A DNA stretch of 64,000 bases from Nocardioides carbamazepini (lineage in GTDB: Bacteria; Actinomycetota; Actinomycetes; Propionibacteriales; Nocardioidaceae). The DNA lies in assembly GCF_024614185.1 (NCBI RefSeq), contig NZ_JAHTLF010000025.1, forward strand, positions 558,001 to 622,000, written 5' to 3'. Each line of letters opens with the position of its first letter. Positions within the stretch are counted from its first letter, which is position 1. The position numbers were made by a program, and so were the translations under genes. Shown here piece after piece: positions 9,092-18,190 of the stretch. Under the pieces are notes generated by a model. That model saw nothing but the letters and a program-made list of their open reading frames with translations. It searched no databases and had not been told where the DNA came from.

Positions 9092-10245
9092 GAGCGTCGT
9101 ACCTCTCTCCTCAGCTGGGCCAGGTCCTGAGCGAACCGGACCAGGTCCTGGTCGGTCGCCGGCGGCGGCGTGCGGTCGGCGTCGAGCAGCGCCGCGATGC
9201 TCTCGACGGGGGCGTCGAGCAGTCGTGCGGCCGTCTCGGCGACCACCGGGGGCGGGGCGCCGCGATCGAGCCGCAGCACTGCGGCCAGGTCGGCGCACGC
9301 CGCGCGCCGCAACGCGTGGGCGGCGTGGGCGCGGTCCCCGCTGCGGCGATACATCCGGCCCCGGCTGCGCGCGGTCTCCACCGCGCGGACGACGACGGGA
9401 AGCGGCTCGGTCGAGAGCGGGCCCAGCCGTCGGAACCGCCACAGCACCAGCGCGCTCCCGCTCAGGGCCAGCACCCACAGTCCGGGGCCGATCCAGTCGG
9501 GCAGCAGCGAGCCGATGGTGACGGCGTCGTCGCCGACGGCGTCAGCGGCGTCGGGGACGTACCAGACCAGCCGGCCGTCGTGCCCCAGCAGCCGCAGCGC
9601 CACCGCCGCGTTGTCGGCGCGGGTCACCTGGTCGTTGGTCAGCGCATCGCCGGCCCCGAACAGCACCAGCCCGTCGACGGTGCGCACCAGTGCGCCGTCC
9701 GCAATGGGGAAGCACCCCTCGCCGGCGTACGACGTCGCCTGGTCGACCGCGACGGTCAGCCCGTCGACCGCGACGCCCTCGATGCCGTCGGCGCACCGGG
9801 CCGCGACCGCGTCGTCCTCGTCGGCCGGGACGGGCACTGAGCCGAGGCCGGGGTCGATCTCCTGCAGCAGTGCGTGGCGGGGCTCGACGAGCACGACCCG
9901 GCCCGCGGCCGCCGCGTGCTCCCGGAGGCGGGCGAGGGTGCTCGGAGCGAGCTGCTCGGTGCTGGTCACCACGACCGTGGTGTCGCCGTCGACCGCGACC
10001 TCCTCGAGGGCGTCCGCCGAGCGGGCGATGCGCACCTCCACCCCCTGGTCGGCCAGCACCCGGGCCACCGCCTGGGCGCCGTCGGGGCCCGGGTTCCGGG
10101 GATCGGCCGCATCGGGGTACTGCTCGGTGCCCTGCGTGGTCCACACCGCGGCCGCGACCGCGAGGACGACCGCGAGGACGATCGCCACGCGCATCCGGAC
10201 CCGGCGGGCCGGGCCGATCGCGCTCACCGGGGCGATCGGGGTCAC
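9088..10245 (-). CDS. DUF4350 domain membrane protein
   Basis: A 385-residue protein: one transmembrane helix near residues 18-37, then an extracytoplasmic DUF4350 domain (about 50-215) with a GATase-like fold segment, VVVTSTEQL and VLVEPRHALL. A second transmembrane helix lies at about 253-272 (WIGPGLWVLALSGSALVLW) and a cytoplasmic helical tail ends the protein. It is part of the widespread actinobacterial DUF4129-DUF4350-MoxR-DUF58 operon. It overlaps the neighbours on both sides by 4 nt. Function unknown. Confidence 0.88.
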   Translation of the reverse strand: MTPIAPVSAIGPARRVRMRVAIVLAVVLAVAAAVWTTQGTEQYPDAADPRNPGPDGAQAVARVLADQGVEVRIARSADALEEVAVDGDTTVVVTSTEQLAPSTLARLREHAAAAGRVVLVEPRHALLQEIDPGLGSVPVPADEDDAVAARCADGIEGVAVDGLTVAVDQATSYAGEGCFPIADGALVRTVDGLVLFGAGDALTNDQVTRADNAAVALRLLGHDGRLVWYVPDAADAVGDDAVTIGSLLPDWIGPGLWVLALSGSALVLWRFRRLGPLSTEPLPVVVRAVETARSRGRMYRRSGDRAHAAHALRRAACADLAAVLRLDRGAPPPVVAETAARLLDAPVESIAALLDADRTPPPATDQDLVRFAQDLAQLRREVRRS

Positions 10246-10871
10246 CGGCGAGCCACCCGTCCGGCGAGAGTGTCGTCGAGGGCCAGCAGCTCGCCGGCCT
10301 GGGCGGGCGTGGCCGGCCGCTCGCCGTAGAGGACGCCGTCGAAGAGGTCCGCACCGCGCAGCACGGCGGCCCGATGCTCGGGGAAGACGGCCACGAGCGC
10401 ACCGGCGAGCTCGTGCGCCGTCGCCTGCGGGACGTCCTCGATCCGTCCGCGCTCGACCTGGCGCACCGCTGCCGCCCGGAACGCGTCGACGAGGGCGGCG
10501 GCCGCGTCGCCGGCCGTCAGGGCGGCCTCGGCCCGGGTCCGCAGCTCGTCGGCGGTGACCACCTCGCCGGTGAGGGCGGGAGCGCTCGCAGCCTGCCCGG
10601 CCGCGGTCCGGCGGGCGCGGCTGACCAGGAACAGCACGGCCGCCAGGATGAGCAGCACGACCACGATCGCCGCGGCCGCGGCCAGGCCCGACGATTCCGC
10701 CGCGGTGTCGACGGCGGTGGAGATCAGCCGGTCGAGCCAGCGCGTCAGCCGGCCGACGATGTCGTCCTGGTAGTACTCCGGCCGGACCAGCTCGCGGCGC
10801 AGCTCGCGGCGCGCCTCGTCACCGCTCGGGTCGAGCGGCGGCTCGAGCGGGAGCAGGCGCGCCGCGATCAT
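10242..10871 (-). CDS. DUF4129 domain membrane protein
   Basis: A 209-residue protein with one transmembrane helix (about residues 64-86) and a C-terminal helical DUF4129 domain (about 105-180). The segment PLDPSGDEARRELRRELVRPEYY at the N-terminus is typical of the family. Members occur beside MoxR/DUF58 and transglutaminase-like proteins. ATGA overlap with the DUF4350 gene; 22-nt gap from the upstream gene. Confidence 0.87.
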   Translation of the reverse strand: MIAARLLPLEPPLDPSGDEARRELRRELVRPEYYQDDIVGRLTRWLDRLISTAVDTAAESSGLAAAAAIVVVLLILAAVLFLVSRARRTAAGQAASAPALTGEVVTADELRTRAEAALTAGDAAAALVDAFRAAAVRQVERGRIEDVPQATAHELAGALVAVFPEHRAAVLRGADLFDGVLYGERPATPAQAGELLALDDTLAGRVARR

Positions 10872-10893
10872 GCGGCGACCTCGCGAGGTGGCC

Positions 10894-12060
10894 TCATGCG
10901 GGAACGATCCCCGCCTCCCGCATCAGCTCGACGTCGAAGGCCTCCTTGCGCATGCGGAGGTCGACGTACTGCACCGACGTGACGGCCGCCAGGAAGGGGG
11001 CGACGAAGGCGTTCTGGATCACCAGGGCCACCGCCTGGGTCACGATCAGCAGCAGCGTGGCGTACTCCGGGGCGGCGATGGCCGCGATGTTGCCGGCGAT
11101 GCTGACCGGGAACGTCAGCAGTCCGCCGGCGAACTGCACGATGAGCACGGTGAGCAGGGCGATGCCGAAGGTCCGCCAGAACTGGCGGGAGGTCAGTGCC
11201 CAGCCTCGGCCGATCGCCTCGAACACGCCGATCGGCTCGAGCATCAGGGCCGGCACGGGCAGGTAGTAGAAGCGGATCCACAGCCAGCAACACAGGGCGA
11301 TGAACGCGGGGACCGTGATCACGCCCCAGGCGACGACCGGCAGGGGCTCGCCGCCGACGGCCACCACGACGACCACCCACAGCAGCACGTAGGCGACGAG
11401 CAGGACCAGGAAGGCCAGGTAGAGGAGGGTGGTGAGGCCGATCAGGCGCCACCGCTTGCCCCGGGTGGCGGCCCACGCCTCGCCGAGCCCGAGCCGTCGT
11501 CCGACCGCGGCCGCACGGGTCACGTGGGCGACCATCCCGGTCACGAACACGACACCGACCTGGGCGACCACCAGCGACACCAGCAGGGAGCCGTACGCCG
11601 CCAGCAGACCGAGCGCGTCGGCGGTGCTCGCGTCGGGGTCCAGCTCCCCGGAGGCGTCGACGGCAATGCCGACGGTGAGGGTGAGCACGAGGGTCACGAC
11701 GATCGGGATCACCATGGCCACCGCGGTCACCAGCACCGCCGCCCCGACGGTCGCCTTCGGGTTGAACCGGATGATCCGGAACGCGGCGTCATAGATGTTG
11801 CCGAGGTTGAGCGGACGCAGGGGGAGGGCGCCGGGCTTGTGCGCCGCCCCGAGCAGGAGCCCCGGAGCCGGCCGCGGGCCCGGCGCGGAGGGATACGGCG
11901 CCCAGCCGGCCGGCCCCGGTCCCGGCTGCGGGCCGGGCGGGGGCCCGGGCGCCGTACCGGGTGCCGGGAAGGGGCCGGGCGGGTAGGTCGCCGGCGGGAG
12001 CGGGTCCGCGGGCGGCGGAGCACCCGGGGGCGGGTACTGCTGCGCGGGGCCGTCGGTCAT
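10894..12060 (-). CDS. Pro-rich multi-pass membrane protein (GDPD membrane-domain-like)
   Basis: A 388-residue protein. The first 80 residues are Pro/Gly/Ala rich (repeated PGP and PPG) and probably cytoplasmic and disordered. The remainder has six or more hydrophobic helices and resembles the membrane domain found in glycerophosphodiester phosphodiesterase and YciC-like proteins (NLGNIYDAAFRIIRFNPKA at residues 100-118 is the family start). No catalytic GDPD domain is present. It is first in the minus-strand operon with DUF4129, DUF4350, MoxR and DUF58, and may be the membrane partner of that system. Start is ATG at 12058-12060. Confidence 0.8.
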   Translation of the reverse strand: MTDGPAQQYPPPGAPPPADPLPPATYPPGPFPAPGTAPGPPPGPQPGPGPAGWAPYPSAPGPRPAPGLLLGAAHKPGALPLRPLNLGNIYDAAFRIIRFNPKATVGAAVLVTAVAMVIPIVVTLVLTLTVGIAVDASGELDPDASTADALGLLAAYGSLLVSLVVAQVGVVFVTGMVAHVTRAAAVGRRLGLGEAWAATRGKRWRLIGLTTLLYLAFLVLLVAYVLLWVVVVVAVGGEPLPVVAWGVITVPAFIALCCWLWIRFYYLPVPALMLEPIGVFEAIGRGWALTSRQFWRTFGIALLTVLIVQFAGGLLTFPVSIAGNIAAIAAPEYATLLLIVTQAVALVIQNAFVAPFLAAVTSVQYVDLRMRKEAFDVELMREAGIVPA

Positions 12061-12453
12061 GGGCGCAATCCTTGCATCCGGGGCCGACCCGGCACGGGCT
12101 CCCGTCCGGCGGCCGCGCAGATTTGGCGGCCCACGGGAACTCTGCCAAGATGTTCCGGTTGCCCCGGGCAGGTCGTCGGGGTGCGCGCTAGATCTTGACT
12201 ACTGAATCGTGCCTCCCCAGCGGAGTGGTCGGCCCACCAGATCCACCGGGCCCGATCCGTGCCGTGCGGAGCGTGAGCGGTCGTCGAGTCTCAGCTCGTG
12301 CCGCACGCCGCTAGGCCCGAGTCAGCCGAGAAACAACAGCTCTACTTCCCCTCCCGGGAGACGTGTGTGCCCGCACCAAGTGCGACACGCCCGACCGCGG
12401 GGGTCGGAGCCCAGGACCCAGAGTCGTACGACGAGTAAGGACGAGAGAGACCT
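12061..12453. other. Divergent intergenic region: S10 operon promoter and 5' leader
   Basis: This 393-nt stretch holds no convincing gene. It separates the minus-strand membrane protein from rpsJ. A promoter-like pair lies at 12123-12151, leaving about 295 nt of transcribed leader with several GC-rich self-complementary segments (for example GTGCGG near 12262 with CCGCAC near 12299). Such a long leader would suit autogenous control of the S10 operon, but no known L4-type leader structure could be recognised by eye. Confidence 0.5.
12123..12151 (+). promoter_or_regulatory. Candidate sigma-70-type promoter for the S10 operon
   Basis: TTGGCG at 12123-12128 and CAAGAT at 12146-12151 are separated by 17 nt, the optimal spacing. 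Transcription would start near 12158. Confidence 0.4.
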
Positions 12454-12762
12454 ATGGCGGGACAGAAGATCCGCATCAGGCTCAAGGCCTATGACCACGA
12501 GGTGATCGACACCTCGGCGCGCAAGATCGTGGACACGGTCACCCGTACGGGTGCGAAGGTCGCCGGCCCGGTGCCGCTGCCGACCGAGAAGAACGTCTTC
12601 TGTGTCATCCGCTCGCCGCACAAGTACAAGGACTCGCGCGAGCACTTCGAGATGCGCACCCACAAGCGGCTCATCGACATCATCGATCCCACGCCGAAGA
12701 CGGTCGACAGCCTCATGCGTCTCGACCTGCCGGCCGGTGTCGACATCGAGATCAAGCTCTAG
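12454..12762 (+). CDS. rpsJ: 30S ribosomal protein S10
   Basis: 102 residues, the normal length, with the family start MAGQKIRIRLKAYDHEVID. S10 sits in the 30S head and also forms the NusB-NusE pair in transcription antitermination. It opens the S10 operon (rpsJ-rplC-rplD-rplW-rplB-rpsS-rplV-rpsC-rplP-rpmC-rpsQ). A purine-rich GAGAGA stretch precedes the ATG. Confidence 0.98.
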   Translation: MAGQKIRIRLKAYDHEVIDTSARKIVDTVTRTGAKVAGPVPLPTEKNVFCVIRSPHKYKDSREHFEMRTHKRLIDIIDPTPKTVDSLMRLDLPAGVDIEIKL

Positions 12763-12783
12763 GTCGGGGGAGATCGAGACATT

Positions 12784-13434
12784 ATGACCATCGAGCGCAA
12801 CGTGAAGGGCCTGCTGGGCACCAAGCTCGGCATGACCCAGCTCTGGGACGAGAACAATCGGGTCATCCCGGTGACCGTGGTCGCCGCCGGCACCAACGTC
12901 GTCACCCAGGTCCGCCAGCCCCAGCCGGACGGCTACAACGCCATCCAGATCGGCTACGGCGAGATCGAGGGCCGCAAGGTCAACAAGCCGCAGGCGGGCC
13001 ACTTCGCCAAGGCCGGCACGACTCCGCGCCGCCACGTGGTCGAGATCCGCACGGCCGACGCCAGCGAGTACACCGTCGGCCAGGAGCTGGCCGTCGACAC
13101 GTTCGAGGCCGGCCAGGCCATCGACGTGACCGGCACCAGCAAGGGCAAGGGCTTCGCCGGTGTCATGAAGCGCCACGGCTTCGCCGGCGTGAGCGCCTCG
13201 CACGGTGCCCACCGCAACCACCGCAAGCCGGGCTCGATCGGCGCGTGCGCCACCCCCGGCCGCGTGTTCAAGGGTCTGCGCATGGCCGGCCGGATGGGTA
13301 CCGACACCGTCACCACCCAGAACGTCACCGTCCACGCCGTGGACGTCGAGAAGGGCATCGTCCTGATCAAGGGCGCCGTTCCCGGCCCCAAGGGCGGGCT
13401 CGTCGTTCTCCGCACGGCTGCGAAGAAGGGCTGA
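12784..13434 (+). CDS. rplC: 50S ribosomal protein L3
   Basis: 216 residues. GLLGTKLGMTQLWDE at the N-terminus and the central KGKGFAGVMKRHGF and GSIGACATPGRVFKG segments are the L3 core that reaches the peptidyl-transferase region. ATG is preceded by GGGGAG about 13 nt upstream; 21 nt from rpsJ. Confidence 0.98.
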   Translation: MTIERNVKGLLGTKLGMTQLWDENNRVIPVTVVAAGTNVVTQVRQPQPDGYNAIQIGYGEIEGRKVNKPQAGHFAKAGTTPRRHVVEIRTADASEYTVGQELAVDTFEAGQAIDVTGTSKGKGFAGVMKRHGFAGVSASHGAHRNHRKPGSIGACATPGRVFKGLRMAGRMGTDTVTTQNVTVHAVDVEKGIVLIKGAVPGPKGGLVVLRTAAKKG

Positions 13435-13442
13435 ACCGAATC

Positions 13443-14069
13443 ATGGCCAAGAACGTTTCCGTCGCCTCTGTCGACCTGCCCGCCGAGATCTTCGACGTCG
13501 AGGTCAACATCCCGCTGATCCACCAGGTCGTCGTGGCCCAGCAGGCCGCCGCGCGTCAGGGCACCCACTCCACCAAGCGTCGCGGCGAGGTCCGCGGTGG
13601 TGGCAAGAAGCCCTACAAGCAGAAGGGCACCGGCCGCGCCCGCCAGGGCTCGACCCGCGCGCCGCAGTTCGCCGGCGGTGGCGTCGTCCACGGCCCGCAG
13701 CCGCGTGACTACAGCCAGCGCACGCCCAAGAAGATGAAGGCCGCCGCCCTGCGCAGCGCCCTCTCCGACCGGGCCCGCAATGAGCGGATCCACGTGGTCG
13801 AGGGCCTCGTCTCCGGCGACAAGCCGTCGACCAAGGCCGCGCTCGCCTCGCTCTTCGAGCTGACCGACCGCCGCAAGTTCCTCGTCGTGCTCGAGCGCGC
13901 CGACAGCCTGACCTGGCTCTCGCTGCGCAACGCGCCCGAGGTGCACATCGTGGCCGTCGACCAGCTCAACACCCGCGACGTCCTCGTGAGCGACGACGTG
14001 GTGTTCAGCAAGGCCGCGTTCGACCGCCTCGTCGGTGGCAGCACTGAGCCCGCGGAGGAGAACAACTGA
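13443..14069 (+). CDS. rplD: 50S ribosomal protein L4
   Basis: 208 residues. The exit-tunnel loop is recognisable as RRGEVRGGGKKPYKQKGTGRAR (residues 41-62). In other bacteria L4 also represses the S10 operon. The upstream in-frame extension was rejected: ATG 13443 starts MAKNVSV just after the rplC stop. Confidence 0.97.
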   Translation: MAKNVSVASVDLPAEIFDVEVNIPLIHQVVVAQQAAARQGTHSTKRRGEVRGGGKKPYKQKGTGRARQGSTRAPQFAGGGVVHGPQPRDYSQRTPKKMKAAALRSALSDRARNERIHVVEGLVSGDKPSTKAALASLFELTDRRKFLVVLERADSLTWLSLRNAPEVHIVAVDQLNTRDVLVSDDVVFSKAAFDRLVGGSTEPAEENN

Positions 14070-14374
14070 TGAGCACCCTGCACAAGGACCACCGCGACGT
14101 CCTGATCGCGCCGGTGGTGTCGGAGAAGAGCTACAGCCTCCTCGACGCCAACAAGTACACCTTCCTGGTGCGCCCGGACGCCAACAAGACCGAGATCAAG
14201 ATCGCCGTCGAGAAGATCTTCGGCGTCAAGGTCACCTCGGTGAACACGCTCAACCGTCCGGGCAAGGTCCGCCGCACCCGCAACGGCCTCGGCAAGCGCA
14301 AGGACACCAAGCGCGCCATCGTGAGCCTGGCCGACGGTCACCGCATCGACATCTTCGGAGGTCCGGTCTCCTGA
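14069..14374 (+). CDS. rplW: 50S ribosomal protein L23
   Basis: 101 residues with the LIAPVVSEKSY N-terminus and the NKYTFLVRPDANKTEIK core. L23 lines the tunnel exit and docks trigger factor and SRP. Shares one base with the rplD stop (TGATG). Confidence 0.97.
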   Translation: MSTLHKDHRDVLIAPVVSEKSYSLLDANKYTFLVRPDANKTEIKIAVEKIFGVKVTSVNTLNRPGKVRRTRNGLGKRKDTKRAIVSLADGHRIDIFGGPVS

Positions 14375-14398
14375 CCGGACCAGGTAGAGGAATCTGAC

Positions 14399-15235
14399 AT
14401 GGCTATCCGCAAGTACAAGCCGACCACCCCGGGCCGTCGTGGCTCCTCGGTGGCCGACTTCGCCGAGATCACCCGGACCACCCCCGAGAAGTCGCTGACC
14501 CGACCGCTGCCCAAGAAGGGCGGCCGCAACAACCAGGGCCGGATCACCACGCGGCACCACGGTGGCGGTCACAAGCGCGCCTACCGCATCATCGACTTCC
14601 GTCGCTACGACAAGGACGGCGTGCCGGCCAAGGTCGCGCACATCGAGTACGACCCCAACCGCACCGCGCGCATCGCGCTGCTGCACTACGCCGACGGCGA
14701 GAAGCGCTACATCGTGGCGCCGAAGGACCTGTCGCAGGGCATGCGGGTGGAGTCGGGCGTCGGCGCCGACATCAAGCCGGGCAACAACCTGCCGCTGCGC
14801 AACATCCCCGTCGGTACGACGATCCACTGTGTGGAGCTCCGTCCCGGTGGCGGCGCCAAGCTGGCCCGCTCGGCCGGCAACAGCGCGCAGCTGGTCGCCC
14901 GCGAGGGGAGCCGCGCCACGCTGCGCCTGCCCTCCGGCGAGATGCGCTACGTCGACGTGCGCTGCCGCGCCACGATCGGCGAGGTCGGCAACGCCGAGCA
15001 GTCGAACATCAACTGGGGCAAGGCCGGCCGCATGCGCTGGAAGGGCAAGCGCCCGACCGTCCGTGGTGTCGTCATGAACCCGGTCGACCACCCGCACGGT
15101 GGTGGTGAGGGCAAGACGTCCGGTGGACGTCACCCGGTCTCGCCGTGGGGCAAGCCCGAGGGCCGGACGCGCAAGCGCAAGGCCAGCGACAGCCAGATCA
15201 TCCGTCGCCGCAAGTCCGGCAAGAACAAGCGCTGA
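14399..15235 (+). CDS. rplB: 50S ribosomal protein L2
   Basis: 278 residues. The C-terminal VMNPVDHPHGGGEGKTSGGR segment contains the conserved His near the peptidyl-transferase centre. It is needed for subunit joining and 23S assembly. 24-nt gap after rplW. Confidence 0.98.
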   Translation: MAIRKYKPTTPGRRGSSVADFAEITRTTPEKSLTRPLPKKGGRNNQGRITTRHHGGGHKRAYRIIDFRRYDKDGVPAKVAHIEYDPNRTARIALLHYADGEKRYIVAPKDLSQGMRVESGVGADIKPGNNLPLRNIPVGTTIHCVELRPGGGAKLARSAGNSAQLVAREGSRATLRLPSGEMRYVDVRCRATIGEVGNAEQSNINWGKAGRMRWKGKRPTVRGVVMNPVDHPHGGGEGKTSGGRHPVSPWGKPEGRTRKRKASDSQIIRRRKSGKNKR

Positions 15236-15247
15236 AGGAACTAGACG

Positions 15248-15529
15248 ATGCCTCGCAGCCTGAAGAAGGGCCCCTTCATCGACGGCCACCTCCTCAAGAA
15301 GGTGGACGCCGAGAACGACAAGGGCACCCACAACGTCATCAAGACCTGGTCGCGCCGGTCGATGATCATCCCGTCGATGATCGGCCACACGATCGCGGTC
15401 CACGACGGCCGCAAGCACGTGCCGGTCTTCATCTCCGACTCGATGGTCGGCCACAAGCTCGGTGAGTTCGCGCCGACCCGCACGTACCGCGGCCACGTCA
15501 AGGAAGACCGGAAGGGGCGCCGCCGATGA
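15248..15529 (+). CDS. rpsS: 30S ribosomal protein S19
   Basis: 93 residues beginning MPRSLKKGPFID, the standard S19 start, with HDGRKHVPVFI and GHKLGEFAPTRTYRGH. It binds 16S rRNA in the head with S13. Overlaps rplV by 4 nt (ATGA). Confidence 0.98.
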   Translation: MPRSLKKGPFIDGHLLKKVDAENDKGTHNVIKTWSRRSMIIPSMIGHTIAVHDGRKHVPVFISDSMVGHKLGEFAPTRTYRGHVKEDRKGRRR

Positions 15530-15945
15530 GCACCACCGAGCGTCACCGCACCAGCGCGCGTCGTGAGTCGCTCCTGGGCGACCAGCCCGGCGCGTTCGCG
15601 ACCGCCCGTTTCGTGCGGATCACCCCGATGAAGGCGCGCCGCGTCGTCGACCTGGTCCGCGGCCTGCCCGCCGACGAGGCGCTGACCCTGCTGCAGTTCG
15701 CGCCGCAGTCGGCCTCCGAGACCGTCTCCAAGGTGCTGGCCAGCGCCGTCGCGAACGCCGCGACCACCGAGGGCCTCGCCACCGGCGACCTGGTCGTCTC
15801 GGTCGCGCGGGTCGACGAGGGTCCGACGATGAAGCGCTGGCGTCCGCGTGCGCAGGGCCGGGCCACCCGGATCAACAAGCGCACCAGCCACATCACCATC
15901 GCGGTCCAGCCGGCCGATGTCGTCGCGAAGAAGGGCAAGAAGTAA
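15526..15945 (+). CDS. rplV: 50S ribosomal protein L22
   Basis: 139 residues. The L22 core begins at about residue 24 (FATARFVRITPMKARRVVDL) after an actinobacterial N-terminal extension. The C-terminal beta hairpin that reaches the exit tunnel is present (RWRPRAQGRATRINKRTSH). The last base is shared with the rpsC ATG. Confidence 0.97.
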   Translation: MSTTERHRTSARRESLLGDQPGAFATARFVRITPMKARRVVDLVRGLPADEALTLLQFAPQSASETVSKVLASAVANAATTEGLATGDLVVSVARVDEGPTMKRWRPRAQGRATRINKRTSHITIAVQPADVVAKKGKK

Positions 15946-16790
15946 TGGGTCAGAAGATCAACCCGAACGGCTTCCGCCTCGGAATCTCGACCGACCACAA
16001 GTCGCGTTGGTACGCCGACAAGCTGTACAAGGCGTACGTCGGCGAGGACGTCGCGATCCGCAAGCTGCTCAGCAAGGGCATGGAGCGGGCCGGCATCGCC
16101 AAGGTGGAGATCGAGCGCACCCGTGACCGGGTCCGCGTCGACATCCACACCGCGCGTCCGGGCATCGTCATCGGTCGCCGCGGCGCCGAGGCCGACCGGA
16201 TCCGTGGCGAGCTCGAGAAGCTCACGGGCAAGCAGGTCCAGCTGAACATCCTCGAGGTCAAGAACCCCGAGATCGACGCGCAGCTGGTCGCCCAGGGTGT
16301 CGCCGAGCAGCTGTCGGGCCGCGTGCAGTTCCGCCGCGCGATGCGCAAGGCCATGCAGACCTCGATGCGCTCCGGTGCCAAGGGCATCCGGATCCAGTGC
16401 TCCGGTCGCCTCAACGGCGCCGAGATGTCGCGCACCGAGTTCTACCGCGAGGGCCGCGTCCCGCTGCACACGCTGCGTGCCGACATCGACTACGGCTTCT
16501 ACGAGGCCCGCACGACCTTCGGCCGCATCGGCGTGAAGGTCTGGATCTACAAGGGCGAGGTCGCCGGCACCCGTGCCGAGCGCCAGGCCCAGGCTGCCGC
16601 CCGCGCCGGGGTCCCCGGTCGCGGTGGCCGTCCCACCCGTGGTGGCGACCGCCCGACCCGTGGGTCGCGCGGTGACCGCCCGAACCGCTCGGACCGCAAC
16701 GCCGACGGTGCCGCTCCCGCGGACGCCGTCGAGGCTGCGCCGGTCGCCGAGCCGACCACCGGAACGCCGACCAATGAGACGGGGGCCTGA
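15945..16790 (+). CDS. rpsC: 30S ribosomal protein S3
   Basis: 281 residues, longer than the E. coli form (233). The KH domain (GIVIGRRGAEADRIRGELE, about 65-83) and C-terminal S3 domain (GAKGIRIQCSGRLNGAEMSR) are normal. Beyond residue 210 is an Arg/Gly tail with repeated RPTRGG units, then an acidic Ala/Pro/Thr end, a lineage-typical extension. S3 contributes to mRNA entry and helicase activity. Confidence 0.97.
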   Translation: MGQKINPNGFRLGISTDHKSRWYADKLYKAYVGEDVAIRKLLSKGMERAGIAKVEIERTRDRVRVDIHTARPGIVIGRRGAEADRIRGELEKLTGKQVQLNILEVKNPEIDAQLVAQGVAEQLSGRVQFRRAMRKAMQTSMRSGAKGIRIQCSGRLNGAEMSRTEFYREGRVPLHTLRADIDYGFYEARTTFGRIGVKVWIYKGEVAGTRAERQAQAAARAGVPGRGGRPTRGGDRPTRGSRGDRPNRSDRNADGAAPADAVEAAPVAEPTTGTPTNETGA

Positions 16791-16793
16791 CCC

Positions 16794-17213
16794 ATGTTGA
16801 TGCCGCGTCGCGTCAAGCACCGCAAGCAGCACCACCCGAAGCGTCGGGGTGCCGCGAAGGGTGGTACGTCGCTGGCGTTCGGTGACTTCGGTATCCAGGC
16901 GGTCGAGGGTGCCTACGTCACCAACCGCCAGATCGAGTCCGCTCGTATCGCCATGACCCGCCACATCAAGCGTGGCGGCAAGGTCTGGATCAACATCTAC
17001 CCGGACCGCCCGCTGACCAAGAAGCCCGCCGAGACCCGCATGGGCTCGGGCAAGGGCTCCCCGGAGTGGTGGGTCGCCAACGTCAAGCCCGGCCGCGTCA
17101 TGTTCGAGCTGTCCGGTGTGCCGGAGGACATCGCCCGTGAGGCGATGCGCCGCGCGATCCACAAGCTGCCCATGAAGGCCCGATTCATCACGCGAGAGGC
17201 TGGTGAGTTCTGA
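16794..17213 (+). CDS. rplP: 50S ribosomal protein L16
   Basis: 139 residues starting MLMPRRVKHRKQHHPKRRG, with the RIAMTRHIKRGGKVWINIYP core. L16 positions the A-site tRNA. One-base overlap with rpmC. Confidence 0.97.
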   Translation: MLMPRRVKHRKQHHPKRRGAAKGGTSLAFGDFGIQAVEGAYVTNRQIESARIAMTRHIKRGGKVWINIYPDRPLTKKPAETRMGSGKGSPEWWVANVKPGRVMFELSGVPEDIAREAMRRAIHKLPMKARFITREAGEF

Positions 17214-17449
17214 TGGCGAACGTCATCCGCGCCCACGAGCTGGACGAGCTCAACGAGGTCGACCTCGAGGCCAAGCTGCGCGAGGCCAAGGAGGAGCTGT
17301 TCAACCTGCGGTTCCAGGCGGCCACCGGCCAGCTGGAGAGCCACGGCCGGCTCAGCACGGTCAAGAAGGACATCGCCCGGATCTACACCGTGGTGCGTGA
17401 GCGCGAGCTCGGCATCCGGACCGCTCCGGCAACGGACGAGGAGAACTGA
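17213..17449 (+). CDS. rpmC: 50S ribosomal protein L29
   Basis: 78 residues with the two-helix L29 signature (LREAKEELFNLRFQAATGQL, residues 22-41). Overlaps rplP and rpsQ by one base on each side. Confidence 0.96.
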   Translation: MANVIRAHELDELNEVDLEAKLREAKEELFNLRFQAATGQLESHGRLSTVKKDIARIYTVVRERELGIRTAPATDEEN

Positions 17450-17739
17450 TGAGCACGGAGTCCAACGAGGTGGGCAACGACACCGCTCAGCGCAACGCCC
17501 GCAAGACCCGTGAGGGCCTCGTGGTCAGCGACAAGATGGACAAGACCGTGGTCGTGTCCGTCGAGGACCGCGTCAAGCACGCTCTGTACGGCAAGGTCCT
17601 GCGCCGCAACACGCGGCTCAAGGCCCACGACGAGCAGAACGACTGCGGCGTCGGCGACCGCGTCCTCATCATGGAGACCCGCCCGCTCTCGGCCACCAAG
17701 CGCTGGCGCGTGGTGGAGATCCTCGAGCGCGCCAAGTAG
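17449..17739 (+). CDS. rpsQ: 30S ribosomal protein S17
   Basis: 96 residues. The OB-fold core starts at about residue 22 (GLVVSDKMDKTVVVSVE) and keeps DCGVGDRVLIMETRPLS. It is the last gene of the S10 operon; an 82-nt gap with a small hairpin separates it from rplN. Confidence 0.97.
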   Translation: MSTESNEVGNDTAQRNARKTREGLVVSDKMDKTVVVSVEDRVKHALYGKVLRRNTRLKAHDEQNDCGVGDRVLIMETRPLSATKRWRVVEILERAK

Positions 17740-17766
17740 TCCACACGTTCGGCCAGGCTCGATCCC

Positions 17767-17783
17767 ACCGCGGTCCTCGCGGT
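17767..17783 (+). repeat. Small hairpin in the rpsQ-rplN gap
   Basis: ACCGCG/CGCGGT arms enclose GTCCT in the gap between the S10 and spc operons. No T-run follows, so it is a weak candidate for pausing or processing rather than a clear terminator. Confidence 0.4.
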
Positions 17784-17821
17784 AGGGGCCCGAGAACCGG
17801 CACGACAACCAGGAGAAATCG

Positions 17822-18190
17822 ATGATTCAGCAGGAGTCGCGACTCAAGGTCGCCGACAACACCGGTGCTAAGGAGATCCTTTGCATCCGCGTGCTCGGCG
17901 GCTCCGGTCGTCGCTACGCCGGGATCGGTGACGTCATCGTCGCCACTGTCAAGGACGCCATTCCCGGCGGCAACGTCAAGAAGGGCGAGGTCGTCAAGGC
18001 CGTCGTCGTGCGCACCGTCAAGGAGCGCCGCCGCCCCGACGGGTCCTACATCCGCTTCGACGAGAACGCCGCGGTGATCCTCAAGAACGACGGCGAGCCG
18101 CGCGGAACCCGCATCTTCGGCCCCGTCGGCCGTGAGCTGCGGGAGAAGAAGTTCATGAAGATCATCTCGCTCGCGCCGGAGGTGCTGTGA
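17822..18190 (+). CDS. rplN: 50S ribosomal protein L14
   Basis: 122 residues, standard length: MIQQESRLKVADNTGAKEIL start and VVVRTVKERRRPDGSYIRFD. It opens the spc operon, with AGGAGAAATCG before the ATG as a good Shine-Dalgarno sequence. Confidence 0.98.
   Translation: MIQQESRLKVADNTGAKEILCIRVLGGSGRRYAGIGDVIVATVKDAIPGGNVKKGEVVKAVVVRTVKERRRPDGSYIRFDENAAVILKNDGEPRGTRIFGPVGRELREKKFMKIISLAPEVL

Noticed and set aside
15543..17162. 539-residue minus-strand frame across rplV-rpsC-rplP
   Set aside because: A shadow of three ribosomal protein genes whose conserved sequences are unmistakable.
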